In this document: in pieces, positions 57,701 through 64,000 of the stretch | Position numbering within the stretch: the first letter of the stretch is position 1 | How the letters are laid out: each line of letters starts with the position of its first letter | Program-made: the position numbers and the translations under genes | DNA from: Corynebacterium sp. ACRPH | GTDB taxonomy: Bacteria; Actinomycetota; Actinomycetes; Mycobacteriales; Mycobacteriaceae | Direction of reading: 5' to 3' | DNA: 64,000 nucleotides | Assembly: GCF_022347285.1 (NCBI RefSeq) | Contig: NZ_JAKRND010000012.1 | Coordinates: 1-64,000, forward strand | The notes under the pieces: model-generated | What the model was told of the DNA's origin: nothing | Seen by the model: only the letters and a program-made list of their open reading frames with translations | Databases searched by the model: none

Positions 57701-59674
57701 GCCGATGGAGTTCACCTTCGCGTTGAATCGGTCGTCGTGCGCGCGCAGCGCGTTGAGGATCTGCCACACAACCTTGAAACGGGTGTTGTCGTTCAACGCC
57801 TCCGACGGTGCTTTTCCGGGCGGGACTGCAACGGGGAGGATAATGTAGCCGTAATCCTTGCCCTCAGCCTTGCGCATCACACGCCCGACGGACTGCACGA
57901 CATCGACCATCGAGTTTCGCGGGTTGAAGAAGATCACCGAGTCCAGGCTGGGAACGTCCACGCCTTCGGAGAGGCAGCGGGCGTTGGTGAGGATGCGGGT
58001 TTCGTCCACGTCGATCGTTGCTTCGAGCCAGGCAATCTTGTTGCCGCGCTCCATCGCGTTCATGCTGCCATCGACGTGCTGAACTGCAACGGAGAGATCA
58101 AGATTGTGTAGGGAGACGTCGTTCAGCGCAGCGTGCTCGCGCAACGCCTCTTGGTGGCTGGCGATAAGCCCCGGGTATGTCTCGGCGATCAGTTTCGAGG
58201 TCTTAATATCCTTCGCAAACGCAACGGTGCGGTGCATCGGTGCGGCGTTTTCCTCGAAGCCGCCTTTCTCGCCTTGCAGTTTGCCGGAGCGTTTTGCGAG
58301 TGCGTTCCACGCGCCAATCATGGCCGAGGCAGTGGTGAGGTTCATGCCTTCTTGCGTGCTGCGGGCCATTGCTTCCGCGGCGACGTCCTCATCCACAGTC
58401 ATCACGAGCACTCGATAGTCCGTGAGCAGACCCTTGTCCACGGCTTCACCGAAGCCGAGGCGGTGGAACTCTGGGCCGTAGATGGCTTCGTCGTCCATGG
58501 ATGCCAGCTCGGCGGAGTGCTCTTCCGCTTTGGTTTTCACGGAGTCGTCGAAAAGCCTCGGCGTTGCGGTCATGTAGAGGCGGCGTGCGGACTTGATGTA
58601 GTCCTCGTCGTGGATACGCACGAAGTTGGACTCGTCCGCGCCAGCGAGGGTGACACCGGTGGTGCGGTGGGCCTCATCGCAGATGACGATGTCAAAGTCG
58701 TCCAGGCCGTTTTCCTGCGCATCGTGTACGGCGGGCAGGGACTGGTAGGTGGAGAAGACGACGTGTAGGCCGTCGCGGCGCTTGCCCTGAGCAAAGCGGG
58801 CGGCGATGTCTTTGCCCTCAGTGGAGACGGGCACTTCAAGATCGTAAGAAGCGATGTCCTCGGCCTGTCGGCTCGCCTTGTTGTCGGAGCAGACGGCGAA
58901 GCTCTTCAGATCCATGCGAGCCTGTGCGGTCCACTCGCGAAGTGTCTGCGCGAGCAGTGCAATGGACGGAACGAGGAAGAGCACACGGGCACGGCCACCG
59001 TTTTGCTCCGCGACCTGTTCGGCGAGGCGGAGCGAGGTGAAGGTTTTACCGGTGCCGCAGACCATGATGAGCTTGCCGCGGTCGTGGGTGTTGAACCCGG
59101 CCATGACGTTTTCAATCGCCTGCTGCTGGTGTGGACGCGGCTCGAAGGTTTCGCGCCGGGTCAGGTGCACCTGTATTTCTGAGCCGGGGAAAACAACGTC
59201 CCAGTTCACCGGGGACTCCGCGATCTGGCTAAAACCGATGCGGCTGGTGGGGATCTGCTGGTTTTCTAACGCGTCCTCAGCGTTTTTCGACCACTTGTCG
59301 GTGGTGGAGATGATGTAGCGGTGCACGAAGTGCTCGACCTTCGACTCGGTTTCAAACGAGTGGCCGGAGGCCTCGAAGAACGAGTCGATGTTCTGCTTCT
59401 GGATGCTGGTGGTCGGTTTGTAGAACTTGGCCTGGATGGCGACCCATCCGCTGTCGTCACGCCTGCGCGCCACCAAATCGATGCCGGTATCGGTTTTGCC
59501 GCCGTTGTAGCGCCACTTGTCCCAGCGATGCACCTCATCGAACTGCTCCGATAGCACCGGGTCGGTTTTGAAGAAGTTGACCATCAACTTCTCAAAGGCG
59601 GTTCCGTACTTGCCCTGGGGCTGGTTCTCACGGAGCTGCTCGAGGACTTCGCTGAAAGTAGACATGGGCATCAT
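54617..59674 (-). CDS. Type ISP restriction-modification enzyme (single polypeptide)
   Basis: A 1685-residue fused enzyme. In order: Mrr-like nuclease (TGIDLVAR...AIQAKFY, about 65-85), SF2 translocase (Walker A VCGTGKT about 205, DEAH in ICDEAHRT about 338, motif VI region VQSVGRVMRKAEG), helical coupler, N6-adenine methyltransferase (motif I DPFTGTGTF about 917, motif IV NPPY about 1033) and a C-terminal target-recognition region. This is the LlaGI/LlaBIII architecture: one strand methylated, translocation and head-on collision leading to cleavage. All catalytic motifs look intact. The last 30-35 residues (after RIVRGLEG) are low-complexity Arg/Pro/Ser and lie over the GIY-YIG gene, so the native stop seems lost. 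Confidence 0.92.
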   Translation of the reverse strand: MMPMSTFSEVLEQLRENQPQGKYGTAFEKLMVNFFKTDPVLSEQFDEVHRWDKWRYNGGKTDTGIDLVARRRDDSGWVAIQAKFYKPTTSIQKQNIDSFFEASGHSFETESKVEHFVHRYIISTTDKWSKNAEDALENQQIPTSRIGFSQIAESPVNWDVVFPGSEIQVHLTRRETFEPRPHQQQAIENVMAGFNTHDRGKLIMVCGTGKTFTSLRLAEQVAEQNGGRARVLFLVPSIALLAQTLREWTAQARMDLKSFAVCSDNKASRQAEDIASYDLEVPVSTEGKDIAARFAQGKRRDGLHVVFSTYQSLPAVHDAQENGLDDFDIVICDEAHRTTGVTLAGADESNFVRIHDEDYIKSARRLYMTATPRLFDDSVKTKAEEHSAELASMDDEAIYGPEFHRLGFGEAVDKGLLTDYRVLVMTVDEDVAAEAMARSTQEGMNLTTASAMIGAWNALAKRSGKLQGEKGGFEENAAPMHRTVAFAKDIKTSKLIAETYPGLIASHQEALREHAALNDVSLHNLDLSVAVQHVDGSMNAMERGNKIAWLEATIDVDETRILTNARCLSEGVDVPSLDSVIFFNPRNSMVDVVQSVGRVMRKAEGKDYGYIILPVAVPPGKAPSEALNDNTRFKVVWQILNALRAHDDRFNAKVNSIGLNEQVELPIDVNHVTTKNEEELRKQAKAELDQNDANPGYESSTLTSEQVALFSLEKWQEAIYTKLVDKVGTRTYWEDWADDVAVIAENQITRIHKLLENASPKLQREFDRFVEGLRGNLNDSISENEAISMLSQHLITAPVFDALFSEHDFAAHNPVSQVMQRMVDALDDSNLDAETDSLEKFYASVRVRASEVTSASGKQQVIKELYERFFQKAFKRDADKLGIVYTPVEIVDFILRAADDVSKKHFGRGLSDESVHILDPFTGTGTFMVRLLQSGLIDPKDLARKYANELHATEIMLLAYYVAAVNIETTFNALQAEAAQREGLPEPEYIPFAGIALADTFQIHEEGDILDLTVFKNNNERIVRQKEAPINVIVGNPPYSVGQTSANDNNSNLKYPTLDARIAETYAAKSTATNKNSLYDSYLRAFRWATDRIGDQGVVAFVSNGGWIDGNTGDGARLSMAEDFTDMYVFNLRGNARTAGEQRRKEAGNVFDDGGRTTIAITIGVKDPNNSGFDLHYRDIGDYLSTSEKLAIVDTSTIENVDWQSIVPNQHGDWLNQRSDDFATWPVIGEKKDTPTMFFGTYTAGLKTGRDAWLYSSATGQLVENIGTHVANYRQAQELLRSEGFEEGKRGVDSLFAQHPELVDSTQGSWNRSLKQELARGTEITVDTDRVYTSLYRPFFKQRSYFAKELNDMVYQLPSMFPTQQHRNIGFVLTSPASHYPFALIATEFVPNLHALDTGQFFPRFTWAPVEASDGGLFGEGVSISEGESSIYGQIGEVVAGYVRKDNITDEIKALYRDALGADVTGDDIFHFVYGKLHDPNYREAYAADLKKLLPHIETPGTRAEFDKFALAGKELMDLHVGYEDVEPYLLDIAVKGDESDPDTWRVVKMKWARKKDPETGKNVNDVTKLIYNKRVTISGIPAEADEYMLGSRSALAWLIDRYQVKKDKASGIVNDPNDWADEVGNPRYIVHLVGKVTRVAVETVRIVRGLEGLGSTPPRSRPPRGAGPRASRCGSASTSWNRGA

Positions 59675-59713
59675 TTTGCCCGTAAACCTCGGCCGTTTTG
59701 GCTTAAGGGGTCT

Positions 59714-60228
59714 CTATTTCCCCCTGATGAGGTTGATCAGCGTCATCAATCCCGACTTCGCCGCGGTGAGGCCGGCTAGCAAGAACCCGAGTGCGAACAC
59801 TACGGCGATGAACGACTTCGCGTCGGGGTTGGTTCTTTTGGGTCCGACTCGACATGGATCGCACGGCGCGTGCCGTGGCTCAACGCCACCGAGATCGCGC
59901 CACGGTAGTCAGCAAGATCGGCAGGAACGATGAGCAGCTCAACTGCTTTCGTTGTTAGTCCGGGACGCTGGTCGGAGGGGTGGGTGAGGTTGTGGATTTG
60001 GACAGACTGGTGCGCTAGCAAGGTGATCAACCAGATCACTTCACCAAGGCTGGCAGCCATGTCCTCCCTGTCTTCGAGTGCCTTGCCGAGGTTGTCGAGC
60101 TCTCCGTAGCGGGCGGCGATCTCGCGAGTCGCTTGCTGAGCAATCTCTTCCGGTTGATGGTGACCTGTACCAGGGTGTGGTGCTGTACGCGGTTGAGCAC
60201 TATTAGGTGTGCGGGAGGGGTGTGTCAT
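59714..60228 (-). CDS. Small unknown protein with possible -1 frameshift to a membrane tail
   Basis: The zero frame from ATG 60228 (or GTG 60249) gives about 142 residues and stops at 59800. Its Pro/His/Gln-rich N-terminus is followed by a helical part (EEIAQQATREIAARYGELDNLGKALEDRE, LITLLAHQSVQI). At 59836-59842 the minus strand reads C CCA AAA, exactly in the X XXY YYZ phase. A -1 slip there continues 41 codons through a hydrophobic segment (FIAVVFALGFLLAGLTAAKSG) to a stop at 59714. That extension has no start codon of its own. Either programmed frameshifting adds a membrane anchor or the gene carries a frameshift mutation. Confidence 0.55.
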
Positions 60229-60346
60229 TCCAGCTCGCGCGCTATCCACACCCCAGGCGCAGACGCAACCAGGTAGTCCGGGTTCGCGAATCCCCTGATT
60301 GCAAACCGGCCAGCAGAGAACCTTCTAGCCGGTGATCGTACACGGT

Positions 60347-61030
60347 TTAGTTGTTGGCAAGCTCCAGCACCGCTTCGCCAACACCCGCCGCGCTCGTTGG
60401 GTTCTGGCCGGTGATGAGCTTGCCGTCGACGACGACGTGCTTGGTCATCGGGATCTTCGCGGTGGTGTACTCGCCGGCCTGGGTGCGGAGTTTCTCTTCC
60501 AGGCTGAAGGGGACTTCCTCGGTGCGGCGGGCGAGTTTCTCTTCGGTCCAGGAGTAGCCGGTTGCGTGGCGGCCGTCGAGAAGCTTGGTGCCGTTGGCGA
60601 GGGTGACGTCGAGGAGACCGCACGGGCCGTGGCAGACCGCGGAGACGATCTTGTCGTTGTCGGCGAAGTAGGCGACGGCCTTTTTCACCGCGTCGTTGGA
60701 AAAGTCGAACATGGTGCCGTGGCCGCCGATGAGGAAGATGCCGGCGTAGTCGTCAAGGTTGACGTCCGCGATCGCTGGGGTGTCATCGAGTTGGTCCATG
60801 AACTCGGGGTCCTCGTAGCGTTTGTTCGTGCCGCCAAGCTGGATCACCGGGGTTTTCAGGCTCACCGGGTCGATGGGGACGGCGCCGCCGTCGACGCTGG
60901 CGAGGGTGACCTCGTGGCCGGCTTCGGTGAGTACGTCGTAGAAGTGTGTGTACTCGCCGAGCCACATGCCGGTATGGATGCCGGAGTCGGTGTAGCGGTG
61001 GACACTGGTGGAAAGAGCAAGAAATTTCAT
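60347..61030 (-). CDS. DJ-1/PfpI-type protein (Hsp31-like class I amidotransferase fold)
   Basis: A 227-residue protein with the nucleophile elbow AVCHGPCGLL (Cys about 133), GIFLIGGHGTMFDF and a C-terminal KLITGQNPTSAAGVGEAVL block. This arrangement is that of Hsp31/glyoxalase-III-like members of the DJ-1/PfpI superfamily, which remove methylglyoxal or act as holding chaperones. The frame is open further upstream, but MKFLALSTSVHRY at 61030 begins the fold. It is divergent from a truncated gene starting 42 bp away. Confidence 0.87.
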   Translation of the reverse strand: MKFLALSTSVHRYTDSGIHTGMWLGEYTHFYDVLTEAGHEVTLASVDGGAVPIDPVSLKTPVIQLGGTNKRYEDPEFMDQLDDTPAIADVNLDDYAGIFLIGGHGTMFDFSNDAVKKAVAYFADNDKIVSAVCHGPCGLLDVTLANGTKLLDGRHATGYSWTEEKLARRTEEVPFSLEEKLRTQAGEYTTAKIPMTKHVVVDGKLITGQNPTSAAGVGEAVLELANN

Positions 61031-61071
61031 ACAACCATTATGCGTGTGTGAACGCGTCGTATAGTTTGCGT

Positions 61072-61302
61072 ATGACAGACAGCACACCGGTGCGCAGCAC
61101 CACCCCAGTGGTGGAGAACCTGGGCATCGACATTGTCCCCGCCGTCGCGGCACCCCCAACCAACCGTCTCAAACGCCTCAAATACTCGAGTTTTCATCGC
61201 AGTAAGCCACTTCTGGCACCACAGGCTCCTTGCCGACAAACGCTGAAATGGGGAGCATTGCAGCTTGTGGTTCATACTGCTCGGCTGTCTCAGCGATCTT
61301 AG
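61072..61302 (+). pseudogene. N-terminal stub of an unknown gene
   Basis: From ATG 61072 the first 40 codons (MTDSTPVRSTTPVVENLGI...) use the preferred GC-rich codons of the region, but after about 61190 codon use degrades and the frame ends at 61302 without recognisable domain. The stretch from about 61190 to 61434 shows no coherent gene in any frame. Probably the 5' remnant of a gene lost in a rearrangement. Confidence 0.35.
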
Positions 61303-61434
61303 TCGCGTGCTCGATTTTCGTACAATGCGCCGACACACTTTAGCAATCCCCCGCCGAGGGATAGCGGCAACTGAAATAAGCAACGCGCCCCGTCACGAGA
61401 TGCTCACCGATGCCGCCACCCCCACGTTGTTCGC

Positions 61435-61615
61435 TTACTCCCCTTTCTCGAACTCAACGTTCGCGAAGTAATCCGAGTGGGCACTGACCTTGTCTCCCAC
61501 GTCGTGGTTGTGTACAACCGGGTCGTCGCCCGGGATACCAGTGAATCCCACTGCCTTCTTGCCCAACATGGCTGCCGAGTACAGAAGTTTGAGGACGGGC
61601 CCGAACCCCGGAAAG
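61435..61615 (-). pseudogene. C-terminal fragment of an unidentified protein cut by an IS
   Basis: The minus strand reads about 57 coherent codons (VLKLLYSAAMLGKKAVGFTG, GDDPVVHNHDVGDKVSAHSDY) to a TAA at 61437-61435. The upstream part is missing at the end of the neighbouring IS3-family element. I do not recognise the family. Confidence 0.5.
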
Positions 61616-61632
61616 TGGACACGGGGATTTAA

Positions 61633-62532
61633 TCAAGATGCGATCGTAAGTGTAGCTGATCCGGCGGCTTCGAAGGCGTTCGGCGAGCGATAGCCGCACC
61701 ACGAGTGCAAGCGCTTGGTGTTGTAGCGCGTGCACCACCGGAACACCTCCCGACGACACACGAACTGACTTGGGAAAACGGACTCGTCCTGAAGGACTTC
61801 CCGTTTCAGCGTGGCGTTGAACGACTCCGCCAACGAGTTGTCCGTGCTCGTCCCGATTGCTCCCATCGACTGGGTGAGACCGAATCGTTCACACAGCTTC
61901 CGGTATTGCCCAGAGGTATAGACGCTGCCATGATCGGAGTGGAAAATCGCCCCGTCAAGGTTGCCTCGGACCCCGTGGGCCATCGTGAGGGCTTCTTCGA
62001 CCAACTCCGTGCGCATGTAGTCGGCGATCGCGAAACCGGTCAACTGCCGCGAATAGCAGTCGATGACGGTTGCCAGGTACATATTCGACCCGTCCGCGAT
62101 TGGCAGGTACGTGATATCGCCGACGTAGATAGTGTTCGGTTTCTCCACGGTGAACCGGCGTTTCAGCAGGTCGGGCAACTTCGGAGCCCGTTTCGCAGAC
62201 ACGGTGGTCTTCACCCGGCGCTTTTTGGTGTAGCCGAACAGGCCCATCTGGCGCATCAACCTGGCGGTGCGCTTGTGATTGAGAAGGTCGTCGTTGGCTA
62301 GATCGGAGTTGATGGCCGCCGTCACGCGTTTCGCCCCGTAACAGCCGTTCTCGGCCGTGAACACGGCCTTGATCCTCGCTCCCAGCACCGCGTCGTCAAG
62401 GACGCGTCGCCGGCGGGCAGAAGCAGCAGATTTCCATTTGTAATACGAGGACCGGTTGATCTTCAAAACCTCACATAACCGCTTGACCTCGTAGAGGCCT
62501 CGGTTGTCATCAACGAACCGGAAGCGGTTCAC
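61633..62532 (-). CDS. IS3-family transposase OrfB (DDE)
   Basis: A 299-residue integrase-like protein with the DDE residues in VGDITYLP, IFHSDHGSVYTS and STDNSLAESFNATLKRE. Its GTG overlaps the orfA stop (GTGA), so it can be made by coupling or as a fusion. No obvious T- or A-run slippery site is seen near the overlap, unlike in the other IS3 element of the window. The gene is full length. Confidence 0.92.
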   Translation of the reverse strand: MNRFRFVDDNRGLYEVKRLCEVLKINRSSYYKWKSAASARRRRVLDDAVLGARIKAVFTAENGCYGAKRVTAAINSDLANDDLLNHKRTARLMRQMGLFGYTKKRRVKTTVSAKRAPKLPDLLKRRFTVEKPNTIYVGDITYLPIADGSNMYLATVIDCYSRQLTGFAIADYMRTELVEEALTMAHGVRGNLDGAIFHSDHGSVYTSGQYRKLCERFGLTQSMGAIGTSTDNSLAESFNATLKREVLQDESVFPSQFVCRREVFRWCTRYNTKRLHSWCGYRSPNAFEAAGSATLTIAS

Positions 62533-62870
62533 CAGTTCGTCTCTTCCGCGAAATATTTGGCCGCCTTGCGGAGGATCTCTCGCTCCTCCCGGAGCTTGGC
62601 GTTTTCGCGTTCCAGCACGCGGATGCGTTCGGCGTCGGAGAGTCCTTCAGCAGGCGTGCGTGTGCTGTTGGCAGCGGCAATGGGGCTGGCGACTTTTTCA
62701 CCGTTGGCGTTGGTTTTGGTGCCGGTGCCGAAGGCGTCGAGCCAGGTGCGCAGGGAGTTGCGGTTGACCCCGAGATCGGAGGCGATCGCGTTGAGCGTTG
62801 CTCCGGGGGTCGACTCGTACAACGAGACTGCGTCGCGCTTGAACTGCTCGGTGTAGGTCTTGCGTGGCAT
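62529..62870 (-). CDS. IS3-family transposase OrfA
   Basis: A 113-residue helix-turn-helix protein (PRKTYTEQFKRDAVSLYES, LGVNRNSLRTWLDAFG) with a coiled C-terminal segment (VLERENAKLREEREILRKAAKYF). ATG 62870 is chosen because homologues begin MPRKTYT. It is co-transcribed with orfB. Confidence 0.9.
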   Translation of the reverse strand: MPRKTYTEQFKRDAVSLYESTPGATLNAIASDLGVNRNSLRTWLDAFGTGTKTNANGEKVASPIAAANSTRTPAEGLSDAERIRVLERENAKLREEREILRKAAKYFAEETNW

Positions 62871-62921
62871 GGTGGAAAGGTACCTCACTTCCCCAGCGAG
62901 ATGCTGGTTTCAGCGTGTCCA

Positions 62922-63097
62922 CCACCAGGGGGTCAGGTCCAGGCTTGCAACATGCCCCGAACTAGGTCGTTGGCATCCGTTGTCGACGTGCCTAGGTCAT
63001 CAATCAGTTTCGCGATTTCAGGGTTAGCAAGCAGCTTCTTTTCAATCGCATCAATCTTGGCCTTATCAGCCGGATCTCGCAGTGCCACAGTAGTCAT
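62922..63097 (-). pseudogene. IS256-family transposase, N-terminal stub
   Basis: From ATG 63097 the frame reads 54 residues (MTTVALRDPADKAKID, NPEIAKLIDDLGTST, NDLVRGMLQA) typical of the N-terminus of IS256-family transposases, then is lost at the IS3-element edge near 62930. AGGAGATAGACC precedes the start. The catalytic domain is gone. Confidence 0.7.
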
Positions 63098-63276
63098 TCT
63101 GGTCTATCTCCTTATGCAGGTTGGGAACCCACACACAAACCATCAGACACTCTCGACCCGACCCAGGCGGCACGAGGTCTCACAGTAATGTGGATGCCAG
63201 CGCAAGTATGTCCGACCACCCAGCGATGAAGCGTAAATAATCCAACTTTCTACTCATCGCTAGGAGGCACCAACTC

Positions 63277-64000
63277 ATGGCCTATGACTTCGTCATTGGC
63301 ATGGACGTCGGCAAATACTTCCACCACGCCTGCGTCCTCGATCCCCAAGGCAGACAAGTCCTAACCAAACGCATCAACCAGCACGAAGGCTCGCTACGCA
63401 AACTCTTCAGCACATACCTGGCCAATGACGCCAAGGTCCTTATCGTCGTCGATCAGCCCAACAATATCGGCAGGCTAACCGTCGCAGTCGCCCAAGCAAT
63501 GGGAGCCGACGTTCGCTACCTCCCCGGGCTTGCCATGCGACAGCTTTCACGGATCCACGTCGGCAACTCCAAAACCGATGTACGCGACGCCTACGTCATC
63601 GCCCATGCCGGTCTCAACCTTCCGGATGCCTTGCGTAGCGTCGACCGCGTTGAGAAAGTCTTCCTCCAGCTGAAAGTCCTCAACGGCATCGACGAAGACC
63701 TCGCCCGGGCCTACACACGCCTGATCAACCAGATGCGATCCGCACTCGTAGGAACCTACCCCGCATTCGAACATGTCCTGCGTGGACAGATGATTCACCG
63801 CAAATGGATCCTCCACCTACTTGCGAAATACGGTGGCCCCACCAAGACTCGACGCGTCGGCAAAGCACGCCTAGCAGCAGCCTTCGCACGCAGTCACAAG
63901 GCACGTAATCCTGAGCCAGCTTCAACCCCGCAAACCGCCTTCAAGTACAGAGCCAGACCCAAGCAAGCAAGATCGGAATTTCAAACTCTCGAAGCTGTCT
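63277..64000 (+). CDS. IS110-family transposase (cut by window edge)
   Basis: An open frame from ATG 63277, with TAGGAGG upstream, runs to the window end (241 codons). FVIGMDVGKYFHHACVLD carries the first aspartate of the DEDD RuvC-like site, and KVLIVVDQP the next acidic residue; LSRIHVGNSKTDVRDAYVIAHA is the classic IS110 signature. The final 35 residues before the edge are less typical, so a downstream frameshift cannot be excluded. This family uses a structured RNA from the element ends to choose targets; such an RNA may lie in 63110-63270 but was not resolved. Confidence 0.88.
   Translation, partial: MAYDFVIGMDVGKYFHHACVLDPQGRQVLTKRINQHEGSLRKLFSTYLANDAKVLIVVDQPNNIGRLTVAVAQAMGADVRYLPGLAMRQLSRIHVGNSKTDVRDAYVIAHAGLNLPDALRSVDRVEKVFLQLKVLNGIDEDLARAYTRLINQMRSALVGTYPAFEHVLRGQMIHRKWILHLLAKYGGPTKTRRVGKARLAAAFARSHKARNPEPASTPQTAFKYRARPKQARSEFQTLEAV

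Larger units (their letters stand above)
61616..62921 (-). mobile_element. IS3-family insertion sequence, about 1306 bp
   Basis: Ends TGGACACG (61616-61623) and CGTGTCCA (62914-62921) are inverted, with weaker similarity further in. They enclose orfA and orfB in the usual order on the minus strand. No target duplication is seen. The right end interrupts an IS256-family transposase and the left end cuts another gene. Confidence 0.8.

Noticed and set aside
60225-60623. A 132-codon minus-strand Arg/His-rich frame
   Set aside because: It overlaps the DJ-1-type gene in another frame and has shadow-like composition.

Overview
The window is a high-GC actinobacterial chromosome segment, most likely from the genus Corynebacterium. 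The main evidence is gene order: serB - ctaD - nrdF - ferritin - nrdE/nrdI/nrdH on the left half, and clpS/pncB/dinG next to murI, both familiar corynebacterial/mycobacterial neighbourhoods. A VKOR plus DsbA-like oxidative folding pair, an LpqH-like lipoprotein, two acyl-CoA ligases and an LAxTG sortase-anchored giant surface protein fit the same genus. The species cannot be fixed from the sequence alone.

Layout. 1-13 kb: the start of an MBL-fold hydrolase, a 1995-residue G5/YPDG repeat adhesin, then murI, a P1-family peptidase, a DUF2017 protein and clpS (all minus), with divergent pncB and dinG. 13-21.4 kb: a probable envelope module made of a calcium-loop repeat protein, two adjacent dynamin-like GTPases (IniA/IniC-like), a membrane-anchored Hsp70-like protein with an outside domain, an ECF sigma factor and an acidic protein. 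21.7-33.4 kb: housekeeping genes (acyl-CoA ligase, serB, ctaD, class Ib ribonucleotide reductase with ferritin, a zinc-free L36 protein that is easily missed because it is only 40 residues, nadE). Two well-spaced NrdR-like boxes lie upstream of nrdHIE.

34.1-40.2 kb: an island between the VKOR gene and tRNA-Ala(GGC). It holds a decayed serine-recombinase tail, a 1070-residue SF1 helicase of unknown role, a nuclease-like gene beheaded by an IS3-family element, and a broken second transposase. 40.2-50 kb: tRNA-Ala, DsbA-like protein, phosphoglucomutase, AGCS symporter, LpqH-like lipoprotein, acyl-CoA ligase, Tat-exported phosphoesterase and NhaC-like antiporter.

50-64 kb: a frameshifted unknown gene, then a defence region. 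This has a three-gene operon encoding a DUF262/HNH-type protein, an Mrr-type endonuclease and a GIY-YIG-type protein, all coupled at their start/stop codons, converging on a complete Type ISP restriction-modification enzyme whose 3' end appears to have been replaced at the junction. After a small gene with a canonical -1 slippery heptamer and a DJ-1/PfpI-type protein, the window ends in a transposon graveyard (IS3 inside an IS256 remnant, then an IS110 transposase running off the end).

The best candidates for something undescribed are the DUF262-Mrr-GIY-YIG cassette, the SF1 helicase island, the dynamin/Hsp70/sigma module, and a dispersed short motif (core GGCGTCANTA) found at least nine times on both strands.
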